This document shows, in pieces, positions 10,366 through 21,960 of a stretch of DNA of 64,000 nucleotides. The first letter of the stretch is position 1, and each line of letters begins with the position of its first letter. The notes below the pieces were generated by a model. The model was not told where the DNA came from. It saw nothing but the letters and a program-made list of their open reading frames with translations, and did not search any database. The stretch is from Catonia carolina. Lineage: Eukaryota; Arthropoda; Insecta; Hemiptera; Achilidae. The stretch covers positions 110,449,319 through 110,513,318 of the forward strand of contig JAQMRL010000003.1 in NCBI GenBank assembly GCA_035578175.1, read 5' to 3'. The translations under genes and the position numbers were made by a program.

Positions 10366-11261
10366 GGCTGATTCAAAAAGAGCGCCGGTTTTGATATATC
10401 AAATTAAGAGATTTATTTTATTGAAAAACTGAAAATAAATACATTAACAAGTTCATCTTACTACCTTCCGATTTCATGTATGAAAAATGATGTCATGCAT
10501 GTGTCCTCCTCTACTGCGCTGGCACGCATCAACTCTGTCCATGAAATTGGATATTACTGCACGACAAGTTTCGGGGTTTATTGGCATACGCCAATGACTT
10601 CAGATGACCCCAAAGATGAAAGTCACAAGGCGTCAAGTCACACGACCTTGGTGGCCATTGATAGTCGGAATTACGAGAAATTATGCGATCCTGGAACCGT
10701 TCACGGAGCAACAACATTGTTTCTCGTGCAGCAACTGAATTTTATACGGGTGATATTGGAGATCGTACCGAAGAATTCTCCGTACAGAAGAACATCGTAA
10801 ACCCAATTGTTGAGAACGGCGACGTATTGATTTTGCTGGGCTAACAGCCACACTGTCACGAACCAACGCAACGTTCTGCTCAGTTCGGCCAGAACGACGA
10901 CGTCCAGAACTTTTAAGGTCGACTGTTGAACCCGTCTCAAAAACTTTTTCATGAGCCTGCGAACTGTTGATTCATTCGGTGCTTCATTACGTCCTTGAGT
11001 ACCGCGAAGTCGCCTGACAGTAGCCGCATAACTCTCTCCGCTCTGGTAAAATGTTTTGACGATTAACACTCGTTGTGCAATAGTAAACTTCTCCATGGTT
11101 AGACACAGACTGCGAGAGTACTACACTGCGAACAAGAGAAACTACAACTGAATCGTCAATCGGAATGTTCTCCGAAATAGAAATGAGGTCTAACAATGTT
11201 GCCAACCGATAAACAAAAATTTACCAGCCGTTTAAAAACCGGCGCTCTTTTTGAATCACCC
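10366..11261 (-). mobile_element. Mariner-type element with DD41D spacing, internally deleted, copy 1
   Basis: Terminal inverted repeats of about 27 bp start GGGTGATTCAAAAAGAGCGC; the left end carries GGCTGATTC. The length is 896 bp, well short of a complete mariner. The ends and body match the plus-strand copy at 48029-48944, but the internal deletions differ. A TA target duplication is plausible on the left and worn on the right. Confidence 0.9.
10474..11096 (-). pseudogene. Transposase remnant of the DD41D mariner, copy 1
   Basis: From the ATG at 11096 it encodes an N-terminal DUF4817-type helix-turn-helix region (MEKFTIAQRVLIVKTFYQSG, then ESTVRRLMKKF). It continues as VRDSVAVSPAKSIRRRSQQL and LRYDLQYHPYKIQL. 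A deletion then joins this directly to LLLRERFQDRII and WPPRSCDLTPCDFHLWG, removing the segment with the first and second catalytic aspartates. A further deletion follows KPRN, and several frameshifts occur. Transposases of this family cut and paste their element by binding its inverted repeats. This copy cannot be active. Confidence 0.88.
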
Positions 11262-11355
11262 GTTACTAATGTACTCTGAATATACTATTGATGTTTCATA
11301 CAAATATCATATTATGTGCAGGTGGATCGAAAATAGTGATATGTATTTTCGACAT

Positions 11356-12324
11356 TTTTACTTTCTCTTGCCTATATGAATATATAGGAAGGAAAGTATT
11401 GTTTTCATGTCGATTTTTCGAAATCGAGTTTTCACCGGATCTATACGTTTTCAGACCCCCTGAACCCAAAAAACATGTTTTTAGCGATTGGTCTGTGTGT
11501 GTGTATTTGTGTGTGTGTGTGTGTGTGTGTGTGTCTGTGTGTGAACAGAATATCTCAAGAACGGAACATTGTTCGAACTTGAAACTTGAAACTTAAGTTA
11601 CATACCACTACCGGACCCGACACGAACATTTTCATCAAAATCGGTCAACCGGAAGTAGTAGTTTATTCGTGTAATTTTTCACTTTTTTGCAATTTTCTCA
11701 AAAACTGGTCCTACGATTTTTTTTAAAATCGCCTGTTTTACTCAATTTTTTATTCTCTACAAGATAGGATAGGCGTCATGTTTACTGAAATTCTGGGTGA
11801 GGCTGTTTTCACGTAAAAACATAGTTTTTTTAAGATTATGGCTTTAATATGCAATTTAGCGCAAAACGTTATATAATATAAGTTGTAGAGAATTTAAAAA
11901 CCTACAACTTTTATTTAAAACATTTTTTTGTATAACGCTTAGTTTAGCGGTAATTAGCTATTTTCTGTTTTTTTCTCACGAAAACGTGCAAACAATCGGT
12001 TTTTTTAAGATTTCGGCCTTAGAATGCATTTTACGACAAAAGTGTATTTAATAAAATTTATAGAAAATTAAAAGATCTACAACTTTTATTTCAAGCATTT
12101 TTCTCTACAATGCCTAGTTGAGCGTGAAAGATTGATTTCCCGTATTTTTAGGCCAAACTGAGGTTGATTTTTATTTTGCGTGTTTCTCTCATGATTAAAT
12201 TAAGGTTATGATTTTGAGGTTAGTTTTTTATTTATTTCTAATGTTTTATTACTAATGTTAGGTTATTTTGTTAATTATTTGCATTGGCAAGAGAAAGTTG
12301 TGTGAGTGTTTCACACCAGATTTT
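11356..12324 (-). mobile_element. HINE copy, left member of a head-to-head pair
   Basis: Full-length copy, with ACTTTCTCTTGCCTATATG at 11360 and CACACCAGATTTT at the right. It includes a TG microsatellite at about 11505-11533 and the GTGTGAGTGTTTCACAC hairpin. The mirror copy begins only about 70 bp further on. Confidence 0.9.
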
Positions 12325-12391
12325 CTTTTTTGTTTTACTTACGACTGTTTAGCAATTACTGCTAACGCAAACAATGAAGAGTAATAGATTA

Positions 12392-13317
12392 AAAAATCTG
12401 GTGTGAAACACTCACACAACTTTCTCTTGCCAATGCAAGTAATGACCAATATAACCTAACATTAGTAATAAAACATTAGAAATAAACAAAAAACTAACCT
12501 CAATAAACATAACATAATTTTAATCATATATGAAAGACGTAAAATGAAAATCAACCTCAGTTTGGCTCAAAAGTACGGAAAATCACTCTTTCACGCTAAA
12601 CTAGGCACTGTAGAGAAAAATGCTAGGAAATAAAAGTTGTAGATCTTTAAATTTTCTATAATTTTATTATATACACTTTTGTCGTAGAATGCATACGAAG
12701 GCCATAATCTTAAAAAAAATTCGATTTTTCACATCTTTTCGTGAGAAAAAACCGAAAATCGCTAATTACCGCTAAACTAAATGTTTGAAAAAAAAGTTGT
12801 AGGATTTTCAATTCTTTACAATTTTTATTATATAATTTTTTGCGCTAAAATGCATATTAAAGCCGTAATCTTAAAAAAACTATTTTTTTGCGTAAAAACA
12901 GCCTCACCAAGAATTTCAGCAAACATGGCGCTATCCCTATCTTGTAGAGAATAAAAGCTTTAGTAAACCAGGCGATTTAAAAAAAAATCGTCGGACCCGT
13001 TTTTGAGAAAATCGCCAAAAAGTAAAAAATTACACGAATAAACTACTACTCAGGTTGATCGATTTTGATGAAAATGTTCGTGTCGGGTTCGGTAGTGGAT
13101 AACTTAAGTTTTATGTTTCAAGTTGGTACGATGTTCCGTTCTTGAGATATTCTGTTCACACGCACACAACAAACAGACCAATCGCTAAAAACATGTTTTT
13201 TGGGTTCAGGGAATCTGAAAACGTGTACATTCGGTGAAAACTCGATTTCGAAAACAATCGACATGAAAAAAATACTTTCCTTCCTATCTATCCATATAGG
13301 CAAGAGAAAGTAATAAT
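12392..13317 (+). mobile_element. HINE copy, right member of a head-to-head pair
   Basis: It runs from AAAAAATCTGGTGTG to GGCAAGAGAAAGTAATAAT. The CA tract is nearly lost (CACACGCACACAAC). Together with 11356-12324 it forms an inverted repeat about 1.96 kb overall with a short spacer. Confidence 0.9.
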
Positions 13318-13428
13318 ATGCATTACACGTAGAAACCTTTATGTTATAATACTATGTAGCCCTATACATTTTAAAGTACGCGTTAACAAAGCAGTAGTAC
13401 CTACTTTGAAGTTGGGTATACTGAAAAA

Positions 13429-13822
13429 TGCCCTTAACAGACAGGTGGAGTGTCAAATTATTTACACTCAATTTGTTCGTTGCAGGGCTAAAATAAATAG
13501 TTCTGTTTCTTATCACATAATCAGCCAATTAAATGACTGAATCATTTAAGAACAGAAGAGGTAGAAGTGTACTGTGACATTAATCAGAGATATCTTCTCT
13601 GAAAGTAATGAATTTCATTGTACAGCCAGACTATGTGGTGAATGAAGTGAAGGTGTCGTTTACAGAGTGGAAAATATGTGCTTTTCAGAGGGCCCGGCAT
13701 GCTGATAAGCGTACTTTTCCACTCAGTAAGTTGTGGCAATGGTAAACCACCTCACTCCTCGTTTTACTTAGTAAAACCTCTACAGGTTCAAACCAGCCTT
13801 TCGGCTGTTGACCTAAACAACA
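13429..13822 (+). mobile_element. SINE-2, full length
   Basis: It reads TGCCCTTAACAGACAGGTGG to GACCTAAACAACAA. Flanking ATACTGAAAAA repeats (left about 13418-13428, right 13823-13833) are a target duplication. The right duplicate runs straight into the start of the next HINE, so the SINE landed at that HINE's edge. Confidence 0.9.
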
Positions 13823-13828
13823 ATACTG

Positions 13829-14786
13829 AAAAATCTGGTGTGAAACACTCACACAACTTTCTCTTGCCAATGCAAATAATTAACAATAAACCTAACATTA
13901 GTATTAAAACATTAGAAATGAACAAAAACTAACCTCAAAAACATAACCTTATTTTAATCATGAGTGAATGACGCAAAATGACAATCGAACTATGTTTGGC
14001 TTAAAAATACGGAAAATCACGCTTTCACGCTAAACTAGGCTCTGTAGAGAAAAATGCTTTAAACAAAAGTTGTAGATCTTTTAATTTTCTATAAATTTTA
14101 TAAAATACACCTTTGTCGTAAACTGCATTCTAAGGCCGAAATCTTAAAAAAAATCGATTTTTCACATGTTTTCGTGAGAAAAAAACAGAAAATAGCTAAT
14201 TACCGCTAAACTAAGCGGTATACAAAAAAATGTTTAAAATAAAAGTTGTAGGTTTTTAAATTCTCTACAACTTATATTATATAACGTTTTGCGCTAAATT
14301 GCATATTAAAGCCGTAATCTTAAAAAAACAATTTCTTTACGCAAAAACAGCCTCACCAAGAAATTCAGCAAACATGGCGCCTACCCTATCTTGTAGAGAA
14401 TAAAAAATTGAGTAAAATAGGCGATTTTTAAAAAAATCGTAGGACCAGTTTTTGAGAAAATCGCAAAAAAGTGAAAAATTATACGAATAAACTACTACTT
14501 CCGGTTGACCGATTTTGATGAAAATGTTCGTGTCGCGTCCGGTAGTGGTATGTAACTTAAGTTTCAAGTTTCAAGTTCGTACGATGTTCCGTTCTTGAGA
14601 TATTCTGTTCACACACAGACACACACACACACAGACACACACACAGACCAATCGCTAAAAACATGTTTTTTGGGTTCAGGGGGTCTGAAAACGTATAGAT
14701 CCGGTGAAAACTCGATTTCGAAAAATCGACATGAAAACAATACTTTCCTTCCTATATATTCATATAGGCAAGAGAAAGTAAAAATT
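13829..14786 (+). mobile_element. HINE copy
   Basis: Full-length: AAAAATCTGGTGTG, hairpin, ACTTTCTCTTGCC, core, CACACA microsatellite near 14610-14650, CCTATATATTCATATAGG hairpin and GAGAAAGTAAAAAT. It contains an unbroken 76-codon frame on the minus strand (14337-14567) that recurs in other copies. It abuts and probably truncates the Tigger-like remnant that follows. Confidence 0.92.
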
Positions 14787-15636
14787 CAATTTTCGAGATT
14801 AAAACTCGGTGTTCGTGATTTGTACTGGGACCTTGAACGAGAACTGTCCCTCTCAGCCCCACCCTTCCCGTATGCTTCCCCTGCTTAGTGCATTGACCTG
14901 GTGGCTTAGCGCACAATGATGTTATTTCTGAAAGCGATATTCTCGAATTGAACGAAGAACATAATGCTTCCTCAGAAGAATCCGAAGATGAAAAAAAAAT
15001 CAAAAAACTTGGCTAGGGAAGATTTGAAACGATTATTTACGGCAATAGATACAATAAAAACAACATTAGACAAGGATCCAGAACAAGATAGAGCTTTAAT
15101 ATGTTACAATTCAATAAGATCAGCTTGCCATCCTTACAAACTAAAACATAAAGAACTTCAAACCAAAGCAGAACAAACAACGATTGTGAATTTGTTTAAG
15201 CCGAAGAGAAATGACATCATTACCACTCATCGAGGTATCAAGGTATCACCATCAACATCAAGGACACAATTTGCAGCCCAGAAAGAATAAAATGTACATA
15301 AAGAAACAACTTTTAATGTTTTATAAAATTCACAAATAATAACAAAATATAATAGGGCAATATTTTTCGATTACAAAGAACATTTTACATTTGAATCAAG
15401 TTAGTTAATAATATTTTGTATTTCTTTTTTTAATAAATTAAATTTTTCTATAACACACGGTTTTTTTTATTTAAAATAAGCCAAAACGTCTTGTTTATCT
15501 TTAAAATATACGCACTAATCATTCACATGGAACCGATTAGAAATTTTACATTGGAAATAGATCTCGATGTTCATGATTTCGATTTTCAAGATGGTTTTCA
15601 TGGGCCCAATTAATCTCGAACATTGAGGGTGCAGTG
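14787..15636 (+). mobile_element. Degenerate pogo/Tigger-like DNA transposon remnant
   Basis: It includes a transposase tail-like coding region. The right end complements to CACTGCACCCTCAATGTTCG next to a TA, and a TTCGAGATTAA motif occurs inverted at both sides (about 14795 and 15614). This fits Tigger-type termini with a TA target. The left end is lost at the HINE junction. Confidence 0.4.
14908..15290 (+). pseudogene. Tigger/CENP-B-like transposase C-terminus (frameshifted)
   Basis: One frame gives an acidic stretch (DVISESDILELNEEHN, then SSEESEDEKKIKK). A frameshift near 15010 moves to the frame reading LAREDLKRLFTAIDTIKTTL and ending EQTTIVNLFKPKR, with a stop at 15290. An acidic segment, a helical region and a terminal 'KQTTITxFFK'-type motif are seen at the C-terminus of Tigger/pogo DDE transposases. 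The catalytic domain is absent. An unrelated hAT or host origin is possible. Confidence 0.4.
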
Positions 15637-15787
15637 TAGTGTTTTTTACACCTATATCTCTTCTGTTTATAAATACTAGTAATATAATTGGGTGACCATG
15701 TGATAAGAAACAGAACTTTTTTTGTAGCCCTGGAACTAGCAGATTGAGTGCAAATAATTAACCCACCAACTTGCCTGTTATGGGCAA
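15637..15787 (-). mobile_element. SINE-2 fragment (5' half)
   Basis: It matches the family from GTGTTTTTTACACCTAT to CTTGCCTGTTATGGGCA on the plus strand. The 3' half is missing. The break coincides with the TA end of the Tigger-like remnant. Confidence 0.75.
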
Positions 15788-15821
15788 GAATAGCCTAATT
15801 ATTATTGATATGTTGTTGTTT

Positions 15822-16145
15822 AGGTCAATAGCCGAAAGGCTGGTTTGAACCTGTAGAGGTTTTACTAAGTAAAACGAGGAATAAGGTGGTTTACCATTGC
15901 CTTCCTAACTGAATGGAAAAGTATGCTTATCAGCATGCCGGGCCCTCTGTAAAGCACATATTTTCCACTCTGTAAATGACAACTTCACTTCATTCACTAC
16001 AGGGTCTGGCTGTACAATGAAATTCATTACTTTCAGAGGTGATAACTCTGATTAGTGTCTTTTACACCTCTACCAACGAACAGCATCTACGCAACGAACA
16101 GATTGAGTGTAAATAATTTGACACTCCACCTGTCTGTTATGGAAA
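15822..16145 (-). mobile_element. SINE-2 with internal deletion
   Basis: Complete at the tail end (TTGTTGTTTAGG) and at the head (CTGTCTGTTATGG). About 110 bp are missing near 16075, where CTCTACC joins AACGAACAGCATC. Confidence 0.82.
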
Positions 16146-16262
16146 GATTATTGATTTATTGATTGATTATTATTAATTATTGATTATTGATTATTGATTA
16201 TTATTGATTATTGATTATTATTAATTATTATTAATTATTGATTATTATTAATTATTATTGGT
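16146..16262 (+). repeat. ATT/GATT microsatellite
   Basis: Imperfect runs of TTATTGATTATTGATTATTA, directly downstream of the SINE-2 head. Confidence 0.85.
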
Positions 16263-17182
16263 ATGTAGATAAGGAAAACTGATGAAACAATGACGTAACG
16301 TTGTTATAATTTTTACTTTCTCTTGCCTATATGAATATATAGGAAGGAAAGTATTGTTTTCATGTCGATTTTTCAAAATCGAGTTTTCACCGGATCTATA
16401 CGTTTTCAGACCCTCTGAACCCAAAAAACTTGTTTTTAGCGATTGGTCTGTGTGTGTATGTGAACAGAATATCTCAAGAACGGAACATCGTACGAACTTG
16501 AAACTTGAAACTTGAAACTTAAGTTACATATCACTACCGGGCCCGACACGAATATTTTCATCAAAATCGGTCAACCGGAAGTAGTAGTTTATTCGTATAA
16601 TTTTTCACTTTTTTGCGATTTTCTCAAAAACTAGTCCTATGATTTTTTTTAAAATCACCTGATTTACTACATTTTTTATGCTCTACAATATAGGGTAGGC
16701 GCCATGTTTGCTGAAATTCTGCTTGAGGCTGTTTTTACGTAAAAACATTTTCTTTTTAAGATTGCGGCTTTAATATGCATTTTAGCGCAAAACGTTATAT
16801 AATAAAAGTTGTAGAAAATGTAAAATTCTACAACTTTTATTTCAAACAATTTTTTGTGTAACGCTTAGTTTAGCGGTAATTTGCGATTTTCTGTTTTTTT
16901 TCTCACGAAAATGTGTAAAAACTTGATTTTTTTAAGATTTCGGCCTTAGTATGCATTTTACGACAAAAGTGTATATAATTTAATTTATATAAAATTAAAA
17001 GATCTACAGCTTTTATTTAGAGCATTTTTCTCTACAGAGCCTCGTTTAGAGAGAAAGAGTGATTTTCCGTATTTCTAAGCAAAACTGAGATTGATTTTCA
17101 TTTTGCGTCTTTCACTCATGATTAAAATTAGGTTATGTTTTTGAGGTTAGTTTTTTGTTTATTTCTTGTGTTTTATTGCTAA

Positions 17183-18427
17183 TGTAAGCCTCGCCGGAGT
17201 GGAATGAGGTGGAAGCGGATGGGTGAAATAAAATACGCTCCTCAGTATTTTAATTAAAAATTTAATTATTTAAAAAGAAAAACAAATTGGTCCAGGACCC
17301 CCTTTTCCTTACTACTAAGCGGCGTCCCAATACTACGCTTCACAGGATCATTTTTATTACAAATTTAATTATTTAGAATAAAATAAAAATTGGTCCAGGA
17401 CCCTCTTTTTCTTACTACTAAGTGGCGTCCCAATACTACGCTTCACAGGATTATTTTTATTACAAATTTAATTATTTAGAATAAAATAAAAATTGGTCCA
17501 GGACCCCCTTTTTCTTACTACTAAGTGGCGTCCCAATACTACGCTTCACAGGATTATTTTTATTACAAATTTAATTATTTAAAACAAACAACAAAAAAAT
17601 AATAATAATAAAATTGGTCTAGGACCTCCCTTAATTGACTACCTAATGTAACCTCTACTCCTCATCTAAACTTAACCTATTACCACTTACAGACTATATG
17701 TCGATCGTGCATATTCCGGAAAGGGCTGCCGGCACAGGTACTTCAAACCTCAGAGGGAGGTCAGCCTAAATTAGTGCCTTGGGCGCTTTTACCGCCATTT
17801 CCGGAAGACCACTGCAGGATCGACCTCTTAAATACTAAGTACATAATCGCTAAGTACGGGGCGAGTCAGAATTCCAGGAAATCCCACTATGCATCTATAT
17901 AATATAACCACTCACCCATCTGGCAAGCCACGACGACCAACATCACCAACCCGAAATGAGCGATCACCCTCATTCCACCAAATGAGCACCGGACAAAAAT
18001 ATTCTCACAATCCACTCAATAAAATAGAACTACACTCATGAATTACACTGATTCGGTCCCGCACGGCCGCGGCATACATGTATCACACATTACACATTAC
18101 ACATAAAAAATTATATTTTAATTTATATTTCAATTACTGCATTGCATTAACTTTTATCGAGTCCCGTTTCGTATGTGTGTACAATACTGACTGGCCGCGT
18201 CTCGTCGTCCAGCTGAGCCGACCGGCGGTGAGGCGCGCCCCTCCTCCTCCTCACCCCTCGCCGCACGGCTCAGCGGATGCAACACGAGACGAAGTTGCAT
18301 TTTCCTAGAATTCTGACCGCTGTGTATATTTTACATAGACAATGTATTAATTCTAATATTAATATAGAAAAAAGAAATCTTTCTCGTTCTTTTTATAATT
18401 ATTCCTTCTCAATCTCACTATATTACA
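17183..18427 (+). mobile_element. Solo LTR (1,245 bp) inside a HINE
   Basis: It starts TGTAAGCC and ends TATTACA, giving 5-bp terminal inverted repeats TGTAA/TTACA. It is flanked by a 4-bp duplication CTAA (17179-17182 and 18428-18431). The empty target is known from the other HINE copies, so both boundaries are firm. A TATA-like CTATATAATATAA occurs at about 17895 and AATAAA at about 18019, compatible with U3-R order on the plus strand. No internal coding region is present, as expected after LTR-LTR recombination. Four-base duplications are common for Ty3/Gypsy-type integrases, but the superfamily cannot be assigned. Confidence 0.75.
17245..17640 (+). repeat. 103-bp tandem repeat in the LTR
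   Basis: The motif ATTGGTCCAGGACC starts near 17288, 17391, 17494 and 17615 (last copy diverged). The spacing is 103, 103 and 121 bp, and GCGTCCCAATACTACGCTTC recurs in each of the first three. Such arrays are common in LTR U3 regions and could carry enhancer function. Confidence 0.88.
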
Positions 18428-18500
18428 CTAATATTAGGTTTATTGTTAATTATTTGCACTGGCAAGAGAAAGTTGTGTGAGTGTTTCACACCAGATTTTT

Positions 18501-19116
18501 TGACTTTTTTTTTACACGTTGTGAAACATCGTTAAATTATTCTAAATGAGCTACGGAATGAGTTGCAGTAGGAAAAACACAAAAGTTTGTTTTTCTAAAC
18601 GACTATATACTCGGAGCGGACACCGCTATAGTTTCCTACCTAGCTACAGTTTCCTCTCAAGAAGTTTAGAGACTAATAGAATTCTCTATTAACACCATTA
18701 TCTATTTCTAATTACAAATGCAAAATACGATACATAACATAATATTGCTGTAAAAATACATGGTTCAGTCCAAAAATCATTTCCCTCTCTTTACGTGAAG
18801 CCAAAATAAAGTTTAAAAAAAATGGCCGGCATTTTAAAATGGAACATCAGACTTCCATTTTAAAATGTTCATATAGAGAAAACTCTGATCTTCAACTTAC
18901 TTAAACACCGTTCTTTTCTGAAAAGCCTGGACGGAGTAACGGACGTTTGAAAACCACATTAACGGAAAACCGGCTAAAATCTGAGTACTATTTATGCGTA
19001 ATTTGCTGCATCTCCGACTAGTTTCAAGTTAAAATAATCTACGCGTATGTCAAACCAATCAACGCAGGAATGAACAGGCTTTAATTTAGTGTAGTGTTCA
19101 AAAATATTCGTTATGT
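18501..19116. other. No gene seen; one perfect hairpin
   Basis: The only structure noted is a 15-bp inverted repeat with an 8-nt loop near 18830-18870 (CATTTTAAAATGGAA and its complement). Confidence 0.5.
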
Positions 19117-20016
19117 TTTTACTTTCTCTTGCCTATATGAATATATAGGAAGGAAAGGTTATTGTTTTCATGTCGATTTTTCGAAATCGAGTTTTCACCG
19201 GATCTATAAGTTTTCAGACCCCCTGAACCCAAAAAAACAGAATATCTCAAGAACGGAACATTGTACGAACTTGAAACTTGAAACTTAAGTTATATACCCC
19301 TACCGGACCCGACACGAACATTTTCATCAAAATCGGTCAACCAGGAGTAGTAGTTTATTCGTATAATTTTTCACTTTTTTGCGATTTTCTCAAAAACTGG
19401 TCCTACGATTTTTTTAAAAATCGCCTGTTATACTCAATTTTTTATATTCTACAAGACAGAGTAGGCGCCATGTTTGCTGAAATTCTGCGTGAGGCTGTTT
19501 TTACGTAAAAACATTTTATTTTTAAGATTGCGGCTTTAATATGCATTTTAGCGCAAAAGTTATATAATAAAAGTTGTAGAGAATGTAAAATTCTACAACT
19601 TTTATTTCAAACATTTTTTTGTATAACGCTTAGTTTAGCGGTAGTTAGCAATTTTCTGTTTTTTTCTCACGAAAACGTGTGAAAAATCTATTGTTTTTAA
19701 GATTTCGGCCTTAAAATGCATTTTACGACAAAAATGTATAAAATAAAATTTATAGGAAATAAAGAGATCTACAACTTTTTTTTAAGCATTTTTTTGTACA
19801 GTGCCTAGTTTAGCGTGAAAGAGTGATTTTCCGTATTTTTAAGCTAAACTGAGTTCGATTTTCATTTTGCGTCTTTCACTCATGATTAAAATAAGGTTAT
19901 GTTTTTGAAGTTAGTTTTTTGTTTATATATAATGTTGTATTACTACTGTTAGGTTTATTGTTAATTATTTGCATTGGCAAGAGAAAGTTGTGTGAGTGTT
20001 TCACACCAGATTTTTT
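19117..20016 (-). mobile_element. HINE copy lacking the microsatellite
   Basis: Full termini (ACTTTCTCTTGCC at 19121; CACACCAGATTTTTTT at 20012). The segment from the 'CATGTTTTTAGCGATTGG' motif through the TG repeat is deleted, so CCCAAAAAAACAG joins AATATCTC. An intact copy of the recurring 76-codon frame lies at 19278-19508 on the plus strand. Confidence 0.9.
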
Positions 20017-20197
20017 TGAGATAAAGCACTTCAAACGAGTACGGGTGAAATGGCATGCCTCGTCGAATCGAACGTCGAATAAGGAAGCGCACGAGTGTGG
20101 ACACATCCTACCTATTTACATGTCATATAGTATTCAGATGAACTGCAGTCCCCTAGCCGTGGGAGTGAGAGAATGCATAACGCTCTCACTCGATTAA

Positions 20198-20858
20198 CCT
20201 TTTAACTACTGAGTTTTTAAAGGAAATAAAGGTTGCACAGATTAGGTATTTTCATTACACTTCATAGCATGATGAAGCTACATTTCATGGTTTGTCTTGA
20301 ATTTTTATTTTTAGATTTAGTTTTCAGTATTTGTAGTTTGTAATTTTTTCATGTTTTTTGTAATTTTTAGTTTTATGTGTTTGTTACAAAATAAGTTGTA
20401 ATTTAAAATCTGCAATAATGTAACAAAAATTAATTGAGTACATCTTTCGGCCAAAGGCTGTTGACAGTGACAGAATTGTGTTCTATAGTCAAAGTCAATT
20501 CCTGCAAAATTCTTTGTTGTTATCCTCATTATCATTCTTCTTCGTCAGATTGTACAGTTATTGGATAATCACTTATTTCTTTCGTCTGTGTGCATTTTAG
20601 AAAAAATTCAGAACAAAAATAAAAAACACCATCTTTTTGTTTAGTTATATAGTTTGGTAAAGAAAAGTGTCTAATTCGTTATTTCCAATTTCAATTGGTC
20701 CAGATTTTATATAATTATAGAGTACTAACTCATTTTAAAGCCAATAGAATGCGGATCATAGTACTTCTGAAAAATTTGAACATGAGTTTACATCACAGTT
20801 GGTTCTAGCGTTTGCATGTAAGTGCCGTCGCATATACAAGACAACAGTACTCAAAGGG
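20198..20858. mobile_element. piggyBac-like non-autonomous element (family 2)
   Basis: TTAA lies at 20194-20197 and 20859-20862. The ends are imperfect inverted repeats, CCTTTTAACTACTGAG on the left against CCCTTTGAGTACTG read from the right. CCY...GGG termini with TTAA duplications fit piggyBac. No transposase frame survives. Confidence 0.6.
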
Positions 20859-20860
20859 TT

Positions 20861-20907
20861 AAGCCATACGCGCCGTTACAATGTTATTGGAACGGCGCGT
20901 ATGGCTT
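20861..20907. repeat. Perfect 17-bp GC-rich hairpin
   Basis: AAGCCATACGCGCCGTT, a 13-nt loop, then its exact complement AACGGCGCGTATGGCTT. It begins within the right TTAA of the piggyBac-like element. Its function is unknown. Confidence 0.85.
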
Positions 20908-21049
20908 GTGCGCGCAGCGTTTATGCACGCAGTAATCTAAAAAGCAAAATAACGACTGTAGTATGTTTTTAGATTTGGATCACAACGGTAAAGACTTTTG
21001 AGCGCATGCGTAGTTATGCCATATATCTCCCTCTCACTCGGTCCGCTAT

Positions 21050-21180
21050 GGGACATTAGTTCGTCTGATACCTTTACATATCATCCTCATCTCATTGGCT
21101 CATGGAGTTGCTCACTGTTCTTAAATTCAATAGATTGTAGATTGTACATACGAGATATTAAGAGATTTAAAAAAAATGTG
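21050..21180 (+). mobile_element. SINE-1 fragment, old
   Basis: It matches the SINE-1 body from TACCTTTACATATCATCCTC through TCATTGGCTCATGGAGTTGC to an A-rich tail, with more substitutions than the other copies and no head. Confidence 0.75.
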
Positions 21181-21260
21181 AAGAGTAAGTTGTTGTGAAT
21201 TCATAGCTATAGGTACAGTTTTTGTTTCACAAGTATATTTAAGTATATTAAACTTACACA

Positions 21261-21655
21261 CTGCCCATAACAGACTGGTGGAGTGTCAAATTATTTACAC
21301 TCAATCTGTTCGTTGCAGGGCTAAAATAAATAGTTCTGTTTCTTATCACATGGTCAGCCAATTAAATGACAGAATCATTTAAGAACAGAAGAGGTAGAGG
21401 TGCAAAAGACACTAATCAGAGTTATCTCCTCTGAAAGTAATGAATTTTATTATACAGCCAGACCTTGTGGTGAATGAAGTGAAGGTGTCGTTTGCAGAGT
21501 GGAAAATATGTGTTTTTCAGAGGGCCCGGCATGCTGATAAGCGTACTTTTCCACTCAGTGAGGAAGGCATGGTAAACTACCTCACTCCTCGTTTTACTTA
21601 GTAAAACCTCTACAGGTTCAAACAAGCCTTTCGGCTGTTGACCTAAAAAACAACA
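21261..21655 (+). mobile_element. SINE-2, full length
   Basis: CTGCCCATAACAGACTGG to GACCTAAAAAACAACAC. It is followed immediately by an inverted SINE-2 fragment. Confidence 0.9.
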
Positions 21656-21748
21656 CATGTGATAAAAAACAGAACTATTTATTTTATCCCTGCAACGAAT
21701 AGATTTAGTGTAAATAATTTGACACTCCATTTGTCTGTTATGGACAGC
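21656..21748 (-). mobile_element. SINE-2 fragment (5' end)
   Basis: ATGTGATAAAAAACAGAACT to CTGTTATGGACAG, the first ~93 bp of the family in inverse orientation, tail to tail with the preceding copy. Confidence 0.8.
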
Positions 21749-21913
21749 TGTAATTAGTAGTAAAATGTATAATAATTTTTGTGACACCGTGTAGATATCT
21801 AAGTTGTAATGTATAAGTGAAGCTAAATTCATATCAGTTAGTAGGGTGAGATTTGCTTTACTAGGAACTGATATTGTGGTACACGTACATTGATGTAACC
21901 CGTACAATATAAG

Positions 21914-21954
<41 letters not shown>
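21914..21954. repeat. (TA)n microsatellite
   Basis: About 20 uninterrupted TA units. ORFs rich in alternating I and Y across it are artefacts. Confidence 0.95.

Positions 21955-21960
<6 letters not shown>

Larger units (their letters stand above)
16311..18500 (-). mobile_element. HINE copy split by a solo LTR
   Basis: The left part (16315-17182) runs from ACTTTCTCTTGCC to TTGCTAA. The right part (18428-18495) resumes CTAATATTAGGTTTATTG and ends ACACCAGATTTTTT. Removing the LTR and one CTAA gives the family sequence without gaps. The TG microsatellite is short. Confidence 0.9.

Noticed and set aside
17250..17640. Regular ~103-bp spacing that might suggest a CRISPR-like array
   Set aside because: Whole units are repeated without unique spacers, inside a eukaryotic LTR. 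It is an ordinary tandem repeat.
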